A stretch of 64,000 nt of DNA, taken from contig NZ_CP048209.1 of the NCBI RefSeq assembly GCF_010119935.1, forward strand, positions 664,001 through 728,000, in the 5' to 3' direction. Source of the DNA: Paenibacillus lycopersici (GTDB lineage: Bacteria > Bacillota > Bacilli > Paenibacillales > Paenibacillaceae). The translations under genes and the position numbers were made by a program. This document shows positions 10,102 to 18,105 of this stretch, piece by piece; position 1 is the stretch's first letter, and each line of letters begins with the position of its first letter. The notes beneath the pieces were generated by a model. That model was not told where the DNA came from, did not search any database, and saw only the letters and a list, made by a program, of their open reading frames with translations.

Positions 10102-10881
10102 TTGCGCGGAATTGTGCTGGATCTGGACGGAACGCTGTTGAATGCGGAGAAACGGGTATCGGATCGGAATCTGAAGGCGCTGCTGGCCTGCAGGGAACGG
10201 GGCATGCGCATTATCGTCGCGACGGGACGGCCGCCGAGGTCGGTGCGGATGCTGCTGCCGGCGGAGCTGACGGAAGGCGCCTCGTTCGTCTACTATAACG
10301 GAGCGCTTGTCGCCGACGAGGCGGCGGGGATCGCGTCCCATACGCCGATTGAGCCGACGATGGTGGAAGAAATCATCGGGCACTGCATGGAGCGGCAGAC
10401 AGGCGAGATGATGATCAGCGTGGAGGTCCGCGACCGGATCTACGCGAATCGCGAGATCGGGGACCTCGCGTTCTACAGCAAGTGGAACCAGCCGACGGTA
10501 TGCACGGGGGATGAGTTGAAGCGCCTCCCCGCGACCAAAATCCTGCTCTCCGAGTTCGGCGACGCTGCCGAACGGCTGCGGGCGGCCTTTGCCGGCAAGA
10601 CGCGGCTCATCGTGACCGACGGAGGCCGTCTCATCCAGATCATGCACGCGTCGGTGTCCAAGGCATCCGGCGTCCTGATGCTCTGCGAGCATTACGGCAT
10701 CCGCGCCGCCGAGCTGTTCGCGTTCGGCGACGATCATAACGATCTGGAGCTGTTCGGGATGTCGGCGCACGCGGTCGCCATGGGCAACGCCGTGGACGAG
10801 TTGAAAGCGCTGGCCGTCGAGGTGACGGATACGAACGACAATGACGGCGTTGCGCAAGTATTGGAGCGTTGGCTCGGGTAG
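10102..10881 (+). CDS. Cof-type HAD-superfamily phosphatase
   Basis: 259-aa cytoplasmic hydrolase. HAD motif I is DLDGTLLN at residues ~7-14 (nucleophile and acid/base Asp), motif II is VATGRPP near 37, and motif IV is FGDDHNDLELF near 212, the Cof-type (C2-cap) form. These enzymes dephosphorylate sugar phosphates, FMN or similar small molecules; the substrate is not predictable. Start is TTG at 10102, following GGAAGGGGG. Monocistronic; the 3' side runs straight into a repeat cluster. Confidence 0.88.
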   Translation: MRGIVLDLDGTLLNAEKRVSDRNLKALLACRERGMRIIVATGRPPRSVRMLLPAELTEGASFVYYNGALVADEAAGIASHTPIEPTMVEEIIGHCMERQTGEMMISVEVRDRIYANREIGDLAFYSKWNQPTVCTGDELKRLPATKILLSEFGDAAERLRAAFAGKTRLIVTDGGRLIQIMHASVSKASGVLMLCEHYGIRAAELFAFGDDHNDLELFGMSAHAVAMGNAVDELKALAVEVTDTNDNDGVAQVLERWLG

Positions 10882-10936
10882 TCGACCCCATGGGATGTCA
10901 TCCTGCGAACACCAATACGTCCGTCGAAGCACGGAG

Positions 10937-11114
10937 GCGGACAGGAGATCCGTTATCCCTTCCTGATCACGTAATTTCGTGTGTTGGCGGACAAGAGGTC
11001 CGTTATCTCGGCCGATGAACCTGTTTACGATGCCATTCGGGGACATTAACGAATCCTGTGTCCGGCCGCTAACCACAGAAGACTGATTTCGCCCAAATAA
11101 CGGAACCTCCGTCC
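10937..11114 (-). repeat. Four-motif palindromic repeat element, copy 1
   Basis: A ~178-bp non-coding element that recurs, inverted, at 46463-46641. Read on the minus strand it has two motifs of the form CGGAnnnAGGnTCCGTTA-like type (11114-11096, degenerate, and 11064-11047) followed by two in the opposite sense, TAACGGAyCTCyTGTCCGC (11006-10987 and 10956-10937). The sequence between motifs (for example CCCCGAATGGCATCG) is also shared with copy 2. The first motif is partly degraded here. Each pair of opposite motifs can pair, giving nested hairpins. Confidence 0.8.
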
Positions 11115-11176
11115 TCTAGTCCCCTGAGTATGACAATCCCTTCGACACTTACGGCGTCAACCTCCTTGGGCAGCTC

Positions 11177-11345
11177 GAAAGGGCTGTCCCGCAAGCGATC
11201 GCATGCCATGGGGACATCCCGCTTTTTACGCGAAAGGACCTCGATTTCCACTGCGAAGCGGAAGAAGAGGTCCTTTTCTCGAAGACATTCGGTTCTAAGT
11301 GGGACTCTGACAATCAGAAGCCGGCTTTTGGGACAGTCCCTTTTT
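11177..11345 (+). repeat. Nested inverted-repeat element ending in T-tract
   Basis: Outer arms AAAGGGCTGTCCC (11178-11190) and GGGACAGTCCCTTT (11330-11343) pair with one bulge; inner arms GAAAGGACCTC (11232-11242) and GAGGTCCTTTTC (11267-11278) pair perfectly. The right arm is followed by a T-tract. No reading frame. It could be a miniature transposon-like element, a structured RNA or a decayed terminator. Confidence 0.55.
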
Positions 11346-11405
11346 AGCTTCGGCTTGTAGTCTTCGGCTTTTAGCTTCGGCCTCTAGCCTCGGTTTTAGC
11401 TTCGG
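11344..11405. repeat. Short CTTCGGCTT-type imperfect tandem repeat
   Basis: Five imperfect 11-14-bp units built on TAGCTTCGGCTT, ending 17 bp before the stop of the GH78 gene. Low-complexity spacer; no coding potential seen. Confidence 0.6.
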
Positions 11406-11421
11406 TGCGCTTGTTCAGCTA

Positions 11422-13779
11422 TTATCGTTCGCGCACGAGCGTCTTGCCGCTGCAATTCTCGATTTCGACCGTCAGGCCGGGCGGCGCCGACAGGCGGTAA
11501 TGGATCGCTTCGCCTTCGACGCGCCAGCCGAGCGCGATATCGCCGTCCGGCGTCGGCATCGTGCCGCTGCAGGACGCAAGGCCGTTGTCGGCGAAGGCGA
11601 CGGTCAGCGTGCCGCGCTTCCGGCTCAGCGACTTGATGCCGAGGGCGTCGCGGTAGAGCGCGCGCGCCACGTGCGAGGCGAAGCCGTGGTTGCAGCTCGC
11701 TTCCGTGCGGTTATGCTCCCAGAGCGTGCCCGTGCGCTGCGCCATTTTGCCGAAGAACGCGTTGATCTCCGCGAGCAGCTGCGCCGACAAGCCTTGCCGA
11801 GACAGCAGCTCCATGCGCAGATAGTACCCGACGAAGGCATTGGCGGGATGAATGCCGCCGATGTCGGCGACGAACGGCGCATCCTTGTCCCGCGAAGGGC
11901 TGAAATCCCGCATCAGGCTGTCGAACCAGACCGGCAGCTCCGTCGCGTCCGCGATGCCGAAATACGCCGCGTAATACTGGCATACCTCGGTGCGGTGATC
12001 CGTAATTTCGATCTCGCCCTGCTCATCCTCGATGGCCTGATCGACGAAGAACGAGCCGTCGAAAGCATGCTCGCGCACCGTCTGCTTGACATAGGCCGCT
12101 TCTTCCACATACGCCTCGGCGCCGTAAATCCGGCCGGCCGCCTCCAGCGCGGCCGCGTAGAGCATGTTCGTGGGATAGTTGATGCCGCCGGTGAAATCAT
12201 TGGCCTTCGACCACTCGATGAACACCCAGCTCTCCAGGTTCTCGAGCAGGCCGAATTCGTTGCGGAAGCCCTCGAAGTACCGGAAGAGCGCTTCGACGCG
12301 CGGCCGCAGCGCCTCGATCGTCGCTTCGTCGCCGCCGCGGTCCCGGAATTCCTCCAGCTGGAGCACGAACCAGAGCGACCAGTTCGGAATGAAGATGCCG
12401 TCGTTGTGATCGGCCGGGTAGCACATCGGCAGCATGCCTTCGGGCAGATATGCGAACGATTCCGGCAGCGCGTAGTTCTCGAAGAAATTGCGTTCGATGA
12501 CCGAGAGGCCCGTCAAATCCGCCTCCACGCGGGCGGTGAAGAAGCTGTCGCACAGCCAGCCGGCCCGCTCGCGGGAAGGGCAGTCCATGAAGACGTCGAC
12601 CGCGTTCTGGCGGAACGACTCGCGCGCCGCTTCGAAGATGGCGTTCAGTCCCTCGTCCGAGCTGGAGAACGTGCCGCGGTCCGCATCGGGGTTGGCGTAT
12701 TCCCGTATGCCGCAGCCCGTGAGCCGGCAATCGCCTTCCAGCACGAGCACCTTCAAGTATTGCAGCGTGTACGGCTCGAAGCTTTCGAACGCATACGTGC
12801 CGGGCTCGCAAGCGATATGAATCACGTTCGCGCATCCCAGCCGCAGATGGTCGACATCCCCGTCTTCCGTCAAAATCTCATCGAACGTCAGCGCGATCCG
12901 CGACTTCGCGGACACCGTGAATTCCGTGCCGATGAAGCCCGTTAAGTCGCGGTCGAAAGCGAGTAACGCGGTTTCGCCTGCCCGCAGCCGCAGCGCTTGT
13001 CCCTCATAGCGCCGGTCGTTCCGATTCCAGCCGGTCATCGCCAGCCCGCCGAGCTCGTCGGTCGGAACGAGTGCCAGCCCCTCAAGCGGGAAGCCTTTGA
13101 AATCCGGGCCGACGCCAGCGATGGAACGGTCCCGCCATGGGGGCGGCGGCACGGCGGCCTTCGCGAACGTCCCCGTCGCCGGCACCGTTCGCGGCGCGGC
13201 GACCGCAAAGCGGGGATAGCTGACGCGGCGGGTCAGCAGTCGCTTCTCCGCGAACGCGTCCGCCTGCGCGGGCGAAGCCGGCTGCGCGTCCGACGTCCGC
13301 CAGTCGTGCACGTCGGGCGACAGCGCGTACGCTTCGAGGAACGCGCGCTGGAAGCTGTACCGCTGCACGCGCCGCACGCGCTCCGGCAGCACGAAGACGT
13401 CGAACGGCTGCGACGCGCTGCCGGTCGCTGCCGCGATCCGTCCGCCCTGCTCGATCTCCGCCTGCACGAACGACGGCTCGTCCAGCGTGTAGAAGCTGTT
13501 GACGTTATAGCCGGCCGTTTCGATCGCGACGTAATTGGCGCCGCCGCTCAAATACGGCGTCAGCTCCCATTCGTCGACGCGGTAATACCCGTGCGGCCCC
13601 GTTGCGGGACCATGTCCGCAGAACAGCCCGTTGACATAGAGGCGGTAACGGGACGATGCCGTTACGCGCACGAGCGCGGGCGTCCGCGGATCGGCCTGGA
13701 ACCGCGCCCTGATGCCGCTGGTGACGTTCATTGCTTCCGACAGGCCGGTCGGCCATATCGGGCGAGCTTCTTGAAACAC
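11422..13779 (-). CDS. GH78 alpha-L-rhamnosidase-like protein
   Basis: 785-aa protein without signal peptide, so probably acts on imported oligosaccharides. The N-terminal part (residues ~40-110; SRYRLYVNGLFCGHGPATGP) is the beta-sandwich that GH78 enzymes use for carbohydrate contact; the (alpha/alpha)6 barrel has the family signature DCPSRERAGW near residue 403, where the catalytic acid region lies. It would remove terminal L-rhamnose. Start is GTG at 13779 with GGAGGG eight bases before. An IS3-family element ends about 50 bp upstream of this start, so its native promoter may be displaced. Related GH106-like folds are a less likely alternative. Confidence 0.85.
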   Translation of the reverse strand: MFQEARPIWPTGLSEAMNVTSGIRARFQADPRTPALVRVTASSRYRLYVNGLFCGHGPATGPHGYYRVDEWELTPYLSGGANYVAIETAGYNVNSFYTLDEPSFVQAEIEQGGRIAAATGSASQPFDVFVLPERVRRVQRYSFQRAFLEAYALSPDVHDWRTSDAQPASPAQADAFAEKRLLTRRVSYPRFAVAAPRTVPATGTFAKAAVPPPPWRDRSIAGVGPDFKGFPLEGLALVPTDELGGLAMTGWNRNDRRYEGQALRLRAGETALLAFDRDLTGFIGTEFTVSAKSRIALTFDEILTEDGDVDHLRLGCANVIHIACEPGTYAFESFEPYTLQYLKVLVLEGDCRLTGCGIREYANPDADRGTFSSSDEGLNAIFEAARESFRQNAVDVFMDCPSRERAGWLCDSFFTARVEADLTGLSVIERNFFENYALPESFAYLPEGMLPMCYPADHNDGIFIPNWSLWFVLQLEEFRDRGGDEATIEALRPRVEALFRYFEGFRNEFGLLENLESWVFIEWSKANDFTGGINYPTNMLYAAALEAAGRIYGAEAYVEEAAYVKQTVREHAFDGSFFVDQAIEDEQGEIEITDHRTEVCQYYAAYFGIADATELPVWFDSLMRDFSPSRDKDAPFVADIGGIHPANAFVGYYLRMELLSRQGLSAQLLAEINAFFGKMAQRTGTLWEHNRTEASCNHGFASHVARALYRDALGIKSLSRKRGTLTVAFADNGLASCSGTMPTPDGDIALGWRVEGEAIHYRLSAPPGLTVEIENCSGKTLVRER

Positions 13780-13845
13780 TGCAAATCCCTCCGATTGGAT
13801 GCGTGATGGGTAGGATGCTCTTCCGTCAATAAAGTGGACAAGAAA

Positions 13846-14670
13846 TTATGCATTTTTTTCGTAATAAAGTTGCTCAAATAGATACGGCGAAATGTAGCCG
13901 AGTGTGCTGTTCGAGCGTTTGCGGTTGTAAAAGAACTCCAGGTAGCGGTAGATTTCCTGGTATGCCTCTGCCTGGGTTTTAAACTTAGGATTGCAGTAGA
14001 TCAATTCGCGTTTCAAGATGCTGTGGTACGCCTCGATACAAGCGTTATCGTAGCAGTTGCCTCTGCGACTCATGCTGGCTTCCATTTTGTACTTCTTGAG
14101 CTGCTTGCGGTATTCTTTGGACGCGTATTGCGATCCGCGATCAGAGTGATGAATGAGACCCTTTGCTGGTTTCTTAGCCGCGTACGCTTGCTTCAAGGCG
14201 TCCAAAACCAAATCTGTCGTCATGGTATTGCTAAGCTTCCAGCCTACGATTTGCTTCGTGTATAAATCCAAAATGCTAGCCAGGTAAAGCTTCCCTTGGC
14301 GGCAGGGGATATACGTAATATCCGCTACCCACTTCTGGTTCGGTTTCGTTGCGGTAAAATCTTGCTGAAGCACGTTTGGCGCAATCGGCAGTTGGTGTTT
14401 AGAATCTGTCGTGGTCACTCTGAATTTCCCCGACATGCACGAGCGAAGGTTGTTCTCTTTCATGATCTTGCCTACCGTGCGTTCAGAGACGACCCAGCCT
14501 TCTTTGACGAGCTCATTGTGTATGCGCGGGCTGCCGTAGCGTTTCTGTGAGTCGTAGAAGTGCCACGTAATCCTTTCAGTGAGCTGCTTTTTACGCAGTT
14601 GACGCTCGGAAGGCGTTGCTTCAAGCCATTTGTAATAGCCGCTCTTGGATACTCCTAAGACTACGCACAT
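13846..14670 (-). CDS. IS3-family transposase OrfB (DDE integrase domain)
   Basis: 274 residues from the first in-frame ATG, but the true product is an OrfAB fusion made by a -1 frameshift near the end of orfA: the orfB frame is open upstream of this ATG back into the A-rich stretch AGCAAAGCAAAGAAC at orfA's end. HTH_21-like segment at the N-terminus (SKSGYYKWL), then the DDE core: WVADITYIP (first Asp), HHSDRGSQY (second Asp) and NACIEAYHSILKRE (Glu). All three catalytic residues are present. Catalyses cut-and-circularise transposition of the element. Confidence 0.93.
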   Translation of the reverse strand: MCVVLGVSKSGYYKWLEATPSERQLRKKQLTERITWHFYDSQKRYGSPRIHNELVKEGWVVSERTVGKIMKENNLRSCMSGKFRVTTTDSKHQLPIAPNVLQQDFTATKPNQKWVADITYIPCRQGKLYLASILDLYTKQIVGWKLSNTMTTDLVLDALKQAYAAKKPAKGLIHHSDRGSQYASKEYRKQLKKYKMEASMSRRGNCYDNACIEAYHSILKRELIYCNPKFKTQAEAYQEIYRYLEFFYNRKRSNSTLGYISPYLFEQLYYEKNA

Positions 14671-14717
14671 TTTCTCGACTCGGAACTCGGAGCGGTGTTC
14701 GTCGATGAGCTGGAACC

Positions 14718-15047
14718 TTAGTTCTTTGCTTTGCTGAAAATGTGCAATGCTTTTTTTAGGATAGCGAGCTCTTCTTTCATGTCTTCGAGCTCGCGTTCTT
14801 TACGGCGGTTCTCCAGCTCAGCATCCTTTAGTGACTGTTCGAGGAGTTTGATTTTCTCAGGGTGATTCACCACCGGCTCCTTTTCGAACTGTCGGTACTG
14901 TGTCATCCATTGACTCAGCGTACTTTTGGGGATATTCAACTCCTCACTCAGATCCGAAAGGGACTTCGTTTGCTCCTGCACGAATCGCACTGTTTGTCTC
15001 TTAAATTCTTCGTTGTATCGTTGCCGTTGTTCCCCCATAGTGGACAC
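14718..15047 (-). CDS. IS3-family transposase OrfA
   Basis: 109-aa DNA-binding subunit. Helix-turn-helix near residues 10-50 (SLSDLSEELNIPKSTLSQWM), followed by a leucine-zipper coiled coil (KIKLLEQSLKDAELENRRKERELEDMKEELAILKKAL in pieces, residues ~62-100) used for multimerisation. Its last codons contain the slippery A-rich sequence that lets ribosomes shift -1 into orfB. Confidence 0.92.
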   Translation of the reverse strand: MSTMGEQRQRYNEEFKRQTVRFVQEQTKSLSDLSEELNIPKSTLSQWMTQYRQFEKEPVVNHPEKIKLLEQSLKDAELENRRKERELEDMKEELAILKKALHIFSKAKN

Positions 15048-15317
15048 CTCTTCTTATTCGTTACGTGTATTATCCTGTGTTCGTTAAGCGTGTGTCCACT
15101 ATTAATACTAACTGCAGGATGTATGATGCAAGCATTTTACGCGTTAAAAGTATCACACGCGCCATAGAGCGTCAATGACGGATCGCGGTTCGCGCAGCGG
15201 CGCTGAGATAGCGGATCGGCGCACGGGCGATAGACGCGATTCGCCTATTCATCGAATCGCCCATCCAGGGGTATACTCAAGCTAGAAAAACATGCCAATA
15301 CGCAAGGAGGATACGCT

Positions 15318-15869
15318 ATGAACCGGCTTGCCCATACCGTGCCGTTCGGCTACGAGCCGCCGCCGGAGAACCGTAAAGGAACGATGGTCGTTTACGATAC
15401 GTTCCAGCATCTGGAGGATGAAGCGCTGGCGTTCGCGGCGGCGACGGCGGAGAGACGCGGCTTCGCCAAGCTGGTGCTCTATCCGCTGCACGAAGAGACG
15501 GTACGGCGCATGACGAAGGAGCCCGTGCTGCCGTATCACGCGCGGCTGGACAGGCTTCGCGGCTGGAAGCGCGGTTACGAAGAAGAGCGGGGACGCGGGG
15601 CGGTGGCCGTCGCCGTGGAAGGCCTCGAGGGGAAGCGCAAGAAATACACGCCGATGGATGCGGCGCTGCGGCATTTGGCGGAGGCCTATCCGTCGCCGCT
15701 GTTTCTGTACCTGACCCCGGAGACGGCGAATCAGTTCGCCTCGTACGCCTCGTTCGAGGAATGGATCGTCAAGCTGCGCCTGCTGCTCTCCGAGGAGCCG
15801 CATTCGCCGCATCCTAAGCTTGCGCGGTACGCCCATCGCTGGGACGTCGCGGAGCGGACGCAGCGCTAG
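15318..15869 (+). CDS. Conserved-looking hypothetical protein, 183 aa
   Basis: Not recognised. A strong AAGGAGG eight bases before ATG makes it a real gene. The protein is soluble, with a compact alpha/beta pattern: a strand KGTMVVYDTF near 25, FAKLVLYPLHEETVRRM near 50-66, GAVAVAVEGLEGK near 92 and SPLFLYLTPETANQF near 123. The repeated strand-then-charged-helix layout would suit a Rossmann-like or nucleotidyl-transferase-like fold, but no signature motif is visible. Isolated between the IS element and an 18-bp tandem array whose first unit overlaps its stop codon. Confidence 0.6.
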   Translation: MNRLAHTVPFGYEPPPENRKGTMVVYDTFQHLEDEALAFAAATAERRGFAKLVLYPLHEETVRRMTKEPVLPYHARLDRLRGWKRGYEEERGRGAVAVAVEGLEGKRKKYTPMDAALRHLAEAYPSPLFLYLTPETANQFASYASFEEWIVKLRLLLSEEPHSPHPKLARYAHRWDVAERTQR

Positions 15870-16031
15870 GGAACGAACCGGCCATAGGAATCGAACCGGT
15901 CCTAGGAGCTGAACTGGCCACAGGAACTGAATTGGCCTTAGGAACTGAACTGGCCACAGGAACTGAATTGGCCCTAGGAATTGGACCAGCTATAGGAATC
16001 GAGCCAGCAATAGGGACCGAATCGGTCATAG
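15862..16031. repeat. 18-bp tandem repeat array, nine units plus a partial
   Basis: Units of the type GGCCATAGGAATCGAACC with 2-5 changes each, in perfect 18-bp phase from 15862 to 16023 and a partial unit to 16031. The first unit contains the stop codon of the preceding gene. In that gene's frame many units carry TAG, so it is not an extension of the protein. Confidence 0.88.
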
Positions 16032-16053
16032 CGCAATACCCGGTTCTACAAAC

Positions 16054-16103
16054 AAAACCGGCTTCCTGCCTGAAGAGCGATCAACAGGGGATGCCGGTTT
16101 TTT
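16054..16103. terminator. Bidirectional terminator-like hairpin
   Basis: AAAACCGGC...CAGG arm pairs with its complement ending GCCGGTTTTTT; A-tract on one side and T-tract on the other, so it could end the plus-strand 15318 gene and the minus-strand 16147 gene, which converge here. Confidence 0.75.
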
Positions 16104-16146
16104 CGTTGGTATGGAAGGTAACGTGGGATGTGCGGCTTGCGCGGCG

Positions 16147-16431
16147 TTAGGCTGCGGTTCTGAGAGGGGCGGTGCGGTTGTCCGGCGCGCTGCTTGCCGC
16201 GGCGGTTTGGCCGTCTTCGCGGCTGCCGCGGCCGGCGATGGCGCGAAGCTCGTTCAGGAGCGTGTCAAGCTCCTGGCGAAGCTCGTTCAGCTCGCGGCTG
16301 CAGCGGGATTGCAGGTCGTTCAATTGCGCGGGGGAGAGCTGGTTTTGCCGGATTTGGTAGATCAGTTTGTTCGTCATCGTATCGCTGTCGCAGAGGCGCG
16401 ACGCGTACACGATGGCAGGGCTGGATGACAT
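16147..16431 (-). CDS. Small hypothetical protein with amphipathic helix
   Basis: 94-aa soluble protein; start at 16431 supported by AAAGGAG. The centre (residues ~20-66: LIYQIRQNQLSPAQLNDLQ...ELNELRQELDTLLNEL) is strongly helical and heptad-like, followed by a low-complexity Ser/Ala tail. The RQELDTLLNE stretch faintly recalls the SQELD motif of Spo0E-type phosphatases, but the spacing and the first helix do not fit, so I do not call it Spo0E. Convergent with the 15318 gene across a shared terminator. Confidence 0.55.
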   Translation of the reverse strand: MSSSPAIVYASRLCDSDTMTNKLIYQIRQNQLSPAQLNDLQSRCSRELNELRQELDTLLNELRAIAGRGSREDGQTAAASSAPDNRTAPLRTAA

Positions 16432-16615
16432 AGGAACGGCTCCTTTGCTTGGCGGAAGGCGGCTGCCTCCCTGAATGTCTTCAGTATAGCGGCCGAGTAT
16501 TAACAGACGATGCTGAGAGTGTGAAGGGAGTGTAAGAATACGCACCGATATGGACGGGTTTTACAAATTAAAGTAGAGTAGGAGGGAAAAGGGAGAAGAG
16601 AAGGGGGAGCATAGG

Positions 16616-17824
16616 ATGAGGAGAATCCGCACGCTGATCGCCGGCGTCATGGCGCTGGCGGCTGCCGCTTCGGCAGTTCCGGCCGCTTCGGCAGCCGCTT
16701 CGCCGTCCGGGGGCGGCGGCATTGCCGTCGTCGTCAACGAACAGCAATTAGGAGGCGCGAACGCCATCATCGAGAACGGCGTCATGTGGCTGCCTTTTCG
16801 GCCGATGATGGACGCGCTTGGCGCGAAGGTCGGCTACGATCCGGCAACAGCCGAAATTACCGCCGCGATCGGCAAGGATACGATGCGCTTCCAGGCGGAG
16901 AGCAGCATCGTTCAGTACAAGGGGCACGAGTTCGATCTGTATGACGAAATCAGGCGGATTCGCGGACAAGTCTATGTGTCCGCCCGCAGCATGGGGCAGC
17001 TGCTGGAGCTGGACGTAACCTACGACCGGAGCGTCAAACAGGCGAACGTCACGGCATGGGGCTATGGACAGGACGACGCCGTCAAGGCGGCCGTTACCGC
17101 GTTCCTCGATCCCGCCATGACCGGCCGCCATGCGGAGCGGCTTACGGCGGATAATCCGGACCGGATCTATTACGAGCATGAATCCGAAACGATGGATCCG
17201 CCGTACCGGATGTTCGAAACCCGGTTCGGCGACATCGACTATACCTCCGCTGCGAGGGCCGTACTCCAGGCCGTGACGCGAAGCGAGACGCAGGCCATGA
17301 AGTCCGAGCGCGAGGTGGAATACCGGCTGCAGCGGGCGGGCGCGCGCTGGCTGATCGCGAAGATCGATTACAACCATCTGCGATTGGATCTGCCGGACGA
17401 CGCGGACGAGACGGCGGCGGCGCTGAAGCGAGAACGTCCGGACGAGGCAGACGCGGTGCTGCGGGACTTGAACGCGTTCTACGATGCCTATAACGCCGGG
17501 AATTACGAGGCGACGATGGAGCTCTTGAGCCCGCGCTTCCGGCAGCGATGGAAGGAACTGACCGGAGACGACTACGGCAAGCTGCTGCAGGCGATCTTCG
17601 ACAACGGCCGGGATACGAGCGTTATCGTCGATTCCCGCGTGCTCTATATCGAGGGCGCGCATGCGGTCGTGCATCTGAACGTGCTGTTCTCCGAAGCCGG
17701 AGCGGATGGTTCGTCTCCGCCGGAAGAGCCCTACCCGTATGAGCTTGTAGCCGGAATGGATCTCGTTGACGGGCACTGGACCTATAATTACGACGACGAG
17801 TGGACGATCAGCGAGGACTATTAG
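16616..17824 (+). CDS. Secreted protein with copper amine oxidase-like (stalk) N-terminal domain
   Basis: 402-aa exported protein. A signal peptide is plain (MRRIRTLIAGVMALAAAASA, cleavage near AASA-AA, residue ~28). Residues ~35-150 form a CuAO_N-type domain: VVVNEQQL, then MWLPFRPMMDALGAKVGYDPATAEITAAIG and VYVSARSMGQLLELDVTYD, the two-lobed repeat common in Paenibacillus envelope proteins. The C-terminal part (~300-395) resembles an NTF2-like fold (LNAFYDAYNAGNYEATMELLSPRF). No oxidase catalytic residues; likely an extracellular binding or structural protein. GAAGGGGGAG precedes the ATG. Terminator follows. Confidence 0.82.
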   Translation: MRRIRTLIAGVMALAAAASAVPAASAAASPSGGGGIAVVVNEQQLGGANAIIENGVMWLPFRPMMDALGAKVGYDPATAEITAAIGKDTMRFQAESSIVQYKGHEFDLYDEIRRIRGQVYVSARSMGQLLELDVTYDRSVKQANVTAWGYGQDDAVKAAVTAFLDPAMTGRHAERLTADNPDRIYYEHESETMDPPYRMFETRFGDIDYTSAARAVLQAVTRSETQAMKSEREVEYRLQRAGARWLIAKIDYNHLRLDLPDDADETAAALKRERPDEADAVLRDLNAFYDAYNAGNYEATMELLSPRFRQRWKELTGDDYGKLLQAIFDNGRDTSVIVDSRVLYIEGAHAVVHLNVLFSEAGADGSSPPEEPYPYELVAGMDLVDGHWTYNYDDEWTISEDY

Positions 17825-17877
17825 AGGGCTGCCGGCGCAGGCTGCCGCTATGCGGCGAATAAGCGAGCGGCGATAGG

Positions 17878-17922
17878 CGGACGATCCGGGACCGGTATAC
17901 GGTCGCGGGTCGTCCGTTTTTT
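17878..17922 (+). terminator. Rho-independent terminator
   Basis: Long stem GGACGATCCGGGACCG / CGGTCGCGGGTCGTCC with two mismatches, then TTTTTT. Confidence 0.88.
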
Positions 17923-18105
17923 GCTGCATGTCGGCGTACGTATCCATGCCGGACATACATAGCTTGGAATAGGAAATCCTAGCCTATGGCGGAAATTGCG
18001 CGTTGGGACAGAGATGCCCGCAACCGGACAAGACCGCGGCGCGTCAAACAAGGAAACAGATAGAAAACCGCGCAACAAGGTTAATAATTGGACGAGGTGA
18101 TGTTT

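Larger units (their letters stand above)
13831..15103 (-). mobile_element. IS3-family insertion sequence (~1.27 kb)
   Basis: Contains orfA and orfB in the classic overlapping-frame arrangement. The ends carry short imperfect inverted repeats with core AGTGGACA (inward from 13833 on the left and from 15100 on the right). The exact tips are uncertain by a few bases; AAT lies directly outside both proposed ends (13828-13830 and 15104-15106), compatible with a 3-bp target duplication but too short to prove it. Both reading frames look intact, so the element may be active. The base composition of the transposase genes is visibly lower in GC than the neighbours. Confidence 0.85.

Noticed and set aside
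10009..11076. Minus-strand frame of 355 codons covering the HAD gene and the repeat element
   Set aside because: Overlaps a clear HAD phosphatase; similarity to the 46484 frame comes only from the shared non-coding repeat.
15932..16150. Hexapeptide-repeat protein (GTELALG type)
   Set aside because: It comes from the 18-bp array; no start site, and the opposite strand is equally open.
16147..16431. Spo0E-like phosphatase
   Set aside because: The ELDTLLNE segment resembles it but the first helix and spacing are wrong.
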